Program-made: the position numbers and the translations under genes | NCBI RefSeq assembly: GCF_964656455.1 | Contig: NC_135714.1 | Location: forward strand, 64,629,850 to 64,693,849 | DNA length: 64,000 bases | Direction: 5' to 3' | Source of the DNA: Halichoerus grypus | Taxonomy: Eukaryota > Chordata > Mammalia > Carnivora > Phocidae | Shown: positions 56,050-64,000 of the stretch, one piece after another | How the letters are laid out: every line of letters starts with the position of its first letter | How positions within the stretch are numbered: the first letter of the stretch is position 1 | The notes under the pieces: generated by a model | What the model was told of the DNA's origin: nothing | The model's database searches: none | The model's input: the letters and a program-made list of their open reading frames with translations, nothing else

Positions 56050-59000
56050 TGCCGGTTGAATTCTTCCCCTTCCTCCTGAGTTAGCCAGCTAGCTTTTGGC
56101 TTAGGCTAAAGTTTGTTTTCCCTCTCCCCCTACTCTGATCTTCCCATCTCTAAAATATACAATTTTGCATGTGTATTTTATATTTAAACAGCCTTTCTAA
56201 AAAAGTTACGTTCAAGAGTGGTGATTTTAAATAGTAAAATTGTGATATTTTTCATCTGAGTCAGGTGCCTCCCTCTTTATCATTATGAGACACCCTCAGG
56301 TCACATTTCTTCCATGAGAAAAATTTGGATATTTTTCCTAAGGTAGGAGAAGCAGCAGGACATGCAACCCAGAGGCCTTTCTTTCTCTGGTGCCAGGATG
56401 GAAAGATCTGTCCCAACCACCTGCACATCTATAGTAAATTCCTGGCAGAAGATGGCTCCTGATTTTTAGTAATATTTTTTTTAAACTGACTTAGGGAATC
56501 TCTAGTTAAGACTGCAATATATCATCAGTCTTTAGTAAAAAAGAAATGGCGGGTTTGCTAACCACAGAAGAAATTATTTCAGGAGAACATCATTTCTCTA
56601 TGTGCAGACTTCATTTGAAGTTATTTTTAAAGAAGATAATAAACTCCTTTTTACCTCCAGTTCGATTTTATAACTGTTCAAATCAGAGAATAAATTATTT
56701 TTATAGAGTAAAATGTAATCTGTAGGACATTATGGCAGTGGTTTGTTGACTTATATGCATACATAAATATGCCATGTATATATGCATATTATAAATATCT
56801 CTCAGTGAATATTATTATGCTACAAAAAGTTAGATTTTTAAAAATTTTAGTACAATTTCTTATAAAACATTAAAGTATAGTGAGGTCATTATAATTTACT
56901 AGATTCTTAGAATCCTCAAAGATGAGCCTTTTAAATTAATTGATTGGCAAAGACAAAGTGAGAAAACCTAAATCTTTGGTGAGATGATATTGGAAGGTTT
57001 CCTATCTTTTGGGGGAGGGTAAACTATGGAATGTGACAAACATCTTCTGTTTTGATGACTGTTGCCACACTGGGACACCCTGACCTTAGAAATCAAATCA
57101 TGTCTTGTCTGCAGATGGGTCAGGGACAAGAAGTCCTCGATGGTGTCCACACCCATATCATTAGTCTGCATAGCCCAAGCAGAGATTTTTCCTACTGGCC
57201 CAACAAAGAGCCTAAAATTCCAGAGAACTTGGGGAATGGAAAAGGGAGAAAGCTAACTCCACTTATTATCCAGAAGGGGAAATTTCTAGTTTTACCAGTT
57301 GCATAGAAAAAAAAAATTGAAATCAAATATAAAGAACTTTTTCATAAGAAATTTTTATTAGAAAACATTTTTGGTTGTAATTATAAGGATACTTTACCTT
57401 TATGAAGACAATACAGAAAGTACACAAAAATATAAAGGAAATTAAAATCACCCATAATTTTACTATTCTGAGATATTACTGTTGTTTGGATTTCTTTCCT
57501 TCTAGTGTTCCTTTATGTGTGGAGGTATATAATTACCGGTATTAAATTGATATCAACATAAAAACAAATATAGATATATTGATATATAGAGATATATACT
57601 AATATTGATATATAGATATATATAGGGATAGATAATGAGATATATACAATTGATATAAATATTAGCAATATTAAAATTGATATCAATATAGAAACAAATA
57701 TAGATAAATATGCAGATCCTAATATAGCTTTTTTCAAAATTTTAATCACGCTATCATACAAAATTATTTTAATTGCTCTAAGAAAATCTTTGTTAGAATA
57801 ATTATTTCAATTGCTGTAAGGAAGTCCCTCAAACATATCTGGGAGGTATCTATCAGTCAATTCACAACGAAATCCACTAAATAATTCTGATTATAACAGA
57901 CACAATAATGTAACACATAGTCATTAGTCTCAAGAAACTTTTATTATTTCCTTCATTTATATAGAGAGTCATAGAAAATCAAACTAAAATTAAATTTGTA
58001 CTTGATCAGGGGCATGGAGAAGCATTCTCTGAACTGCCCAAAGACATATACCCTTAGGAGAAAATCTGTCACTGTTTATTTGATGATACACTTCATGAAG
58101 GCATTGTTATTTTGAAATAATTCTCATAATGTACCTGTATGCTTTAGATTCATTTGGAGCAACAAATGTGAGGTGAAATTAGCTAGTTATCTATGAAGGT
58201 AAAGTAACATAGAATAGTTTCCCCATTTTGAATATATTGTTTTTGGTTATTGCTCTCTTGCCAAGCATGATGCTAAGTGTTTCCTGGCTTAATGCTATGA
58301 TCTGACTGGAGGAATGAACATTTTTGGTCTGAGGAACACTGGATCCAAACAGTGCTTCTGAAGAAATGGTTCAGAGTCAGGCTGGGAACAGTTTGAGCTT
58401 TTTTAAAAGTCTTGGGGTGCATATTATCAAAACAATGAGTGAGACTTGCTGGAGTAAAGATATAAAGTCATCTGCCTCTCTCCATCCTACCCACCCCACC
58501 CCAAAGTCCTGCTCAGATTGGCAGGTGTGTGACTTTTGCTTGGATGCTATGGGAAAGCCTTCATAAGAGGCTCTCAGTTGGATAATTTCATCTTTTTGTT
58601 TCATCCCTGGCAAAGGAAATGCTGTTTTCCCCCACATTTTCCTTGAAGGACTCTTTCTTGGGGTTTGACCTTCCTCACTGTTGGTGTGATAAGTTCTAGA
58701 GGGACCAATATTAGAGATTGGACCCAGATGAAAAGGACAAGGGAGCGGTTCAGCAAATTTCTTTAGGCTTTAGGTCAACCTGCTCCAAAGAAAGCCATCC
58801 TTGGTGGTTCCCCATGGTTCAGCCTAGCTCTTGAGAGAACACATTAGGATTTGGGACAAATCCTAATAATGAAAAAGCATGCATGTATATATATCTTAGC
58901 AAGAAGAACTTGAACCTTTTGGTATGCAGTGAAACTGATATTGATCCCCAGGGAACCCTGTGATATGTGTCGTAAGAAGCAAGCACGAATATCCTAAGCC

Positions 59001-59699
59001 TTTGTCACAGATAATAAAAAGCACGTGCTAAATATGAGGAAAAAATATTTTACTTTGGGAGATGAGTAAAAAGTATTTTGCAATATGATAAGCTTTTGTT
59101 TGAATACCCTGCTTTATGATATTTAAAAGTATGTGTGAGCTAATGAAATTTTGCATGAAAAAAATTTGTAATAGAAACATGATCCAAAATTTTTAAGTTA
59201 AAATAAAACAATTTTTAAAAGACACAGTATTCCCACTCCCTATACCTTTTATTTTAAGGTCCCTGTTTCTTGAGATTGGGAAAAACTGTAAAAGCTTAAT
59301 TAAACTAACAGAATGCTTTTGGTTGCAGTGCAAACCTATGTATTACTTGACTGCCCACTTTTACTATTTCAACCATTTGATCATTTTAACCCATCAAGTT
59401 AATGGTCAATATATTTGAATTTAGTCCATTCAGTGAAAAAGCTAGGAAAAAAGAAAACCGCTATTAGACCAAACTTACTGGGGAGTTGGCCCATAACTAT
59501 GGACTGCCATCTAATTCCTGCTCCTGAACTGAGACTGCTGGGCTGACTTCCATTGTTCCTTCTAATCGTTAAAATAGTTTCAATCAGAAAATATATCTGT
59601 TTTAAAGAGACTAGAATTCTAAGAACTTGGATGTGCACAGCAGTAAGATCTCAAAGAAAATCTCCTGACAGTGTTTTCACCCTGCATCTCTCTCACCTT
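56050..59699. other. Long repeat-poor, AT-rich intronic DNA
   Basis: About 3.6 kb with no recognised SINE, L1 or MIR. A GATATA-rich patch lies at 57548-57640. Frames at 57052-57306 (+) and 58366-58637 have no recognised domain. No exon recognised. Confidence 0.45.
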
Positions 59700-60560
59700 A
59701 ATTGGTGCCAAAAAAGCATCAAGTCCACTTAGAGTAATCTGCCAGGAAGCTGAAGGGACTCTGCGTCCCAGCACCTTGCTGCAATAGAAGAACGGTACCC
59801 TTAGTTCCCATTGGCTTTCAGCGCAGTTTCTCTACGGCAAAGCAGTCGTCCCTGCAATTTTCATTACATGTGTGTGCGTGTTGTTGTTTTGTTTTTGTTT
59901 TTTGTGTTTTTCATCTCAAGATTAACAGGAAAATGCAAAGTGTTTTCAAACTTCGCTCAGGAAACCTAAAATATCTCATTCGTGGGTGTTTGAATTTCTC
60001 AACTCACAAACTCTTCACGAGAGCCACTAAGTCAGTGTGTAATGAACTGTGGTGTTGCAGCTGAGACACTGTACATCTGTATCCGACAACAGCCTGCCTG
60101 CAAGTAGTGCACAAATCCCGTGGGTGACATTTATCGAAGCTGTGTAAATGGCTGCAAAACACAAAGTCAATAATGCTTAATTTATTCTGTTGATAGGATG
60201 TCCCAGAGAGTTTAAACTTTAGAAACATTTTTTTGAGTTCAGGTTTTGCTTTCCCCCACTTCTTGTTTAGTATCTTGAGAATATGGATTTAGCATGACAT
60301 TCCTACCTGCTTAAGTAACAAGGATTGGAAAAAATTAGTGAAGTGGTCCAAGCTAGAGTTGCTTCCATGCCAGAATTTTATTCTCGCATACTCTGCTTTG
60401 GTGATGCACCTGTCCCTACACATTAGAGTCACCAGAGAAAAAGCATTTCCTTAAGTACTGCTTCTCATTACCTCTCCAGATCGAAACGTCCTTCGGAAAT
60501 AAGTGTGCAAGACCAAAGTGCCTTGTTGGTATTAGTGTACCATGCCTCGGGTAATATTGC
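59700..60560. other. Candidate conserved noncoding element
   Basis: Non-repetitive, with more CpG than its neighbours and compact motif-like stretches (acatttatcgaagctgtgta, aatggctgcaaaacacaaag, tcaataatgcttaatttatt). No long open frame. Known context in mammals: CFAP299 lies between FGF5 and BMP3, so its introns could carry their enhancers. Conservation is inferred, not shown. Confidence 0.35.
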
Positions 60561-62264
60561 TAAGGTTGTTTAATTGTCAATAGATTGATTTGCTACAGCA
60601 GATTGCAGGTTGGTTCATGTTACCCTTAGATACTAATGCTCACCTGTTGACTGCTTTACTCTTGTGTTTGACCTATACAAAAAACCTAACTCTGGATTTA
60701 ATCCAAATGTTTGGAAATACATTTTAAATATCCAAACCTACATGTGCCTATGTGCACACAAACACACGTACACATGTGCACATTTTGCCTTAGTTCCATC
60801 TGATTTGAACCCTCAGGTAATGAGTCATATGCTAACACTAATATTATGCCCCCAAAACTCTGGGTAGTCTCACAGGATGGTAAGGGCTTTGTACTCTCCA
60901 AAATACCTGCACAACTTTCTGTAATTCTCACAATTCTCCCCAATTTTACTAATGTAAAACCTGTAATCACTTACTTAAACATCCCAGTGGCGGTTGTGAA
61001 TTTAAATTCACAAGTTTATCTTATCAATTGCCTTTATTTTTTCTACTACTTGAATACTAAAAATTAACTATATTAGGTTCAACAGACACCAAGCTTCAAT
61101 AGGTGTCTAGGGTGGTTCATAATTGCAGTAAAAAAAAGAGTTCAGTATTTTCTACAAGAGTTTATCTGGATATTTATTATAAGACTTAGTTTTCAGCTTT
61201 AGCACCAGATTAAAATTTGTAATTTAATTATTATAATAATTTTAATGGTAAATTCATAATGAGTTATTCTAAACAGATATGGAAAATTAATCCATTATGT
61301 AATGGCTTAATAATACAAAGAAATATGTATCAATAATATGTAATCTTAGAGTCCCAGAAAACATTTAAATGAGACATTTAATATGCAGTGTATGCCTTGC
61401 AGTTTCAAATTTTTCATTCTGAGAAAGTTTTTTTCATTATCCGTTACCTTTCTTAAACTTCAGGTGGAAAAAGAATTTACCATATTTTTTAAATTCTTAT
61501 TCTCTTTCACAGATTGAAATGTTTTGATTTTCTAAAACAACAAAATCTCTGTGATTTTAAAAGGCACAAATGGGCTATGTAAAATTTAGAAAACCAGATC
61601 CTTTAAACCGTTTATTCAATTTCAGTATTTTTCTGAAACAGGCTTGCAACAGTAACAGTTTTTTTTTTAATGGCTCAAATTAAAATAATCAAATTTTTTG
61701 AAGCCATAAATGGAATTCAAACAACCTATTATTTACTATATTTTACAAGCTTGAATTAATTCATGCTTGTAAAAGTTCACCAATTGATATTTACAACTAA
61801 ATTAAATATGCAAAGGAAAGGCTCAGAAAAATGAAATACATGTTTGGTCATAAAAAGTCCTCGTAGACTTTCAGATCAGTACACCAAAGTTTACAACTGA
61901 ACTTTATCTCCAAATAGTTTATTTTATATAAGTTACCAATTTCATTAAAACAGGTCATTATTATTATTGGCTACTCTAAGGAGAATAGCCTGGGAAATAT
62001 GAACTCAGAATTCTCTGCAACATTTGTGCCATCCTTTCTAGTTCTCAAGACAGACTATCAAAAGTGCTTTCAAATTAAAAAAAAAAAAGTAATTTGAATA
62101 ATTTGACACATGTTCAATAACCCTTTATCATAATAAGCTTTTCCTAATCTTTGGCTTTCAATTTCTTGACGCATTTCAAATTTAACATTTTACTCTTAAA
62201 ATATTTATATTTAAAATACTTAAGCATTTATAATTGAGCACTACAAAGTATTTAAATAAAATGA
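60561..62264. other. AT-rich intronic DNA
   Basis: No recognised repeat, exon or RNA gene in about 1.7 kb. Confidence 0.45.
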
Positions 62265-62265
62265 A

Positions 62266-62469
62266 GGGACGCCTGGGTGGCTCAGTCATTTAAGCGTCTA
62301 CCTTCCGCTCAGGTCATGATCCCAGGGTCCTGGGATAGACCCCCACGGTGGACTCCGTGCTCAGTGGGGAGCCTGCTTCTCCCTCTCCCTCTGCTGCTCC
62401 CTCTGCTTGTGCTCTATGGCTCGCTCTCTCTCTCTCTAATAAGTAAGTAAAATCTTTAAAAAAAAAAAG
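62266..62469 (+). repeat. Can-SINE
   Basis: Head gggacgcctgggtggctcag through to the tail taaaatctttaaaaaaaa. An unusual body (gggatagacccccacggtgg) and a duplicated gctgctccctctgc phrase. TSD unclear. Confidence 0.93.
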
Positions 62470-63589
62470 AAACATAAGTTGTCCCATTCTATGTTCCTCT
62501 ATCTGTGGTCTGTTTCATTATTTCAAGGTTTATCTTGTTTTTGTTTAACTTTGGTTTTTCTAATCCATCTTCTATATCTTTTCTTCTCTATTATTCTTTT
62601 TTCTGCCCTTCCCCACCTTCTTCATTCACACATTCTTCCCAATGCATTCTGCAAAACCCACATCCAAAGACATTATTCTGACATAAATACAAATCAGTTT
62701 ACAAAAATTTTCACATCAAATATACAAGTGAATGTGTTGATTAAAAAAAAGAAAGAGAATCAAAACCGTTTCCAGCTTAATTTTACTACTAACAGTATTT
62801 TGATAGATTTGGAGCCCAGTATCTATTCCAAATGGGTTTTTTTTGTTGTTGTTTTTATTTGTTTGTTCCTTTGTTTGTTTTACCATTTATTTGTCTGTAT
62901 GCTAAGAGGAAATTTAAATTGAGTGCATTCATCATCCAAATTGATGTCAGGCTTAGTTTTTTAGGAAAAAAAATGGCTGCAATAAGATTCTGATCAATTC
63001 CATAAATCTCATGATGACTTTCATGTCATACTAAAGTACATCACACCAACCTTTAAAACATACCGCATATCAGAGAAAGAAAGTCAACATTGCTTCTGTC
63101 AGAATCAGCACAATGCTATAAAAAGTACTTCAGGCAGAGAAAGATTTACAAAAAAGGAAGAGGACTTGTTTTACATTCAAGAAACCTGTCCATTGACTTG
63201 TTTCTTTTTCATACAGTGCAAAAATGCTTTAGTCTTTGACATTATAGCAGACTTAGAACTCAATTTCAAAAGTAGAATTTGTCTGCAATTGCCCAAAGAA
63301 AAAAATGTATATTTTACTTTTCTATTTGAGGAATACTGGCCCTAAGATAATAAGCCAACATTATTATGGCTTCCCTGCTTCCATGTGGAAGCGCTTTTGT
63401 GGAGAAGAGGCAGGAGGTGTGCACCAAGGCTGAGGAGGTAGAGCTGAAATTGTAGATGCAGCTTCCTACCTGGGAAGGAGGATGCCCGATTTTGACAGAG
63501 GCTGAGTCATTCTGAAACCGATAGCTGTAAGAGGAGTTCCCCTCATTTGGCATGCAGTCTTTTTCTTTTTTTTTTACTTTAGTCAGTTT
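62470..63589. other. Intronic DNA, unassigned
   Basis: T-rich. The 147-codon + frame at 62479-62922 encodes a hydrophobic, low-complexity product of the T-rich sequence, with no known domain. Confidence 0.45.
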
Positions 63590-63958
63590 ATTTTTAAATA
63601 ATAACCTACATACAATGAAACTTCCTGATTGTAAAGTGTGCAATTCATGAGTTTCAGCAAATGTATAGTCATGCAAATACCACCACAATGAAGATATAAA
63701 ACATTTTCCTCATCCACTAAAACATAACTTTTTCCCCTTTGTAGTCAATTCCCCACCCTCGCTCTAGCCCCATTGATCTGCTTTTTTGGTACTATAGTAT
63801 GTCTTTCTCTTAAATTTCAAATGAAATTAAATAGAAAGTAGTCTTTGGGTTATGGCTTCTTTCCCTTAGATTAATGCTGTTTGCGATTCATCCTGTTTGC
63901 GATTCATCCATGCTGTTGCATGTATCAGTAGCTTATTCCTTTTCATTGCTTGATAGTG
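63590..63958 (-). mobile_element. Old L1M 3' region, antisense
   Basis: gtaaagtgtgcaattcatga, gtttcagcaaatgtatagtc, cattgatctgcttttttggt and gcttattccttttcattgct are antisense L1M landmarks. Confidence 0.65.
63877..63908. repeat. Perfect 16-bp tandem duplication
   Basis: ctgtttgcgattcatc occurs twice back to back (63877-63892, 63893-63908), inside the old L1. Confidence 0.97.
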
Positions 63959-63960
63959 TT

Positions 63961-64000
63961 TATATATATGATATATGTATATATATCATATATATATATC
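63961..64000. repeat. TA-rich microsatellite at window end
   Basis: Alternating TATA/TGATATA units run to the last base; cut by the window edge. Confidence 0.9.

Noticed and set aside
57052..57306. 84-codon + frame followed by an A tract, as in a processed pseudogene
   Set aside because: No parent gene recognised, and no target duplication seen around the A tract.
62479..62922. Longest open frame in the window (147 codons, +)
   Set aside because: T-rich sequence gives a hydrophobic low-complexity peptide. There is no recognised domain, splice context or promoter, and it starts at the end of a SINE.
63314..63688. 124-codon minus-strand frame
   Set aside because: Overlaps an old L1M and a T run; no domain recognised.

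Overview
This window looks like mammalian nuclear DNA from a carnivoran, most likely an arctoid caniform (bear, pinniped or mustelid lineage). The reason is 24 copies of a tRNA-derived Can-SINE. They have the head GCCTGGGTGGCTCAG, the body motif CAGGTCATGATCCCAGGGTC, a CT-rich stretch and the tail AATAAATAAAATCTTTAAAA. They match neither the dog SINEC_Cf nor the cat form as I remember them. Carnivoran L1 3' ends, MIR, L2, MLT1 LTRs, MER5A-like elements and a MER2/Tigger MITE make up most of the rest. There are no bacterial or viral genes, no operons, no CRISPR array and no complete gene.

The only coding sequence I can support is one internal exon on the + strand at 34099-34241. It has a pyrimidine-rich acceptor ending in CAG, 47 codons plus two bases, and an AG|GTAAAT donor. 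The peptide ([29 protein letters not shown]) matches my memory of CFAP299 (human C4orf22), a very long gene with few exons. I therefore read the whole window as two large CFAP299 introns around this exon.

Layout. 0-10 kb: SINE and old L1 at the left edge, L2 and MIR remnants, two MER5A-like elements, two opposed MLT1 LTRs, then antisense L1. 10-20 kb: a SINE/L1 cluster at 11.2-11.9 kb and an L2 at 15.3-16.7 kb that hosts a SINE and a twin-primed (5'-inverted) L1. 20-27 kb: a MIR split by an unidentified insert, a long antisense L2 with nested SINE and L1, and a 146-bp dispersed duplication. 27-34 kb: head-to-head MIRs, an antisense L1 invaded by SINE, MLT1 and Tigger MITE, two opposite SINEs at one target site, and an L2 with an L1 insert. 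34-40 kb: the exon, a decayed L2 reverse transcriptase, a sense L1 3' end and antisense old L1. 40-64 kb: small hAT elements, MIRs, more SINEs, a nested L1/L1/SINE at 53.2-54.7 kb, long AT-rich unique stretches, and a non-repetitive CpG-retaining stretch near 60 kb that is a candidate conserved noncoding element.

I found no sign of an undescribed gene system. The points most worth a second look are structural: inverted L1 and SINE copies flanking the exon, a composite two-module L1 3' UTR, repeated use of one SINE target site, and the dispersed duplication. Repeat family names come from memory of consensus sequences, so subfamily labels and edges without target-site duplications (TSDs) are approximate.
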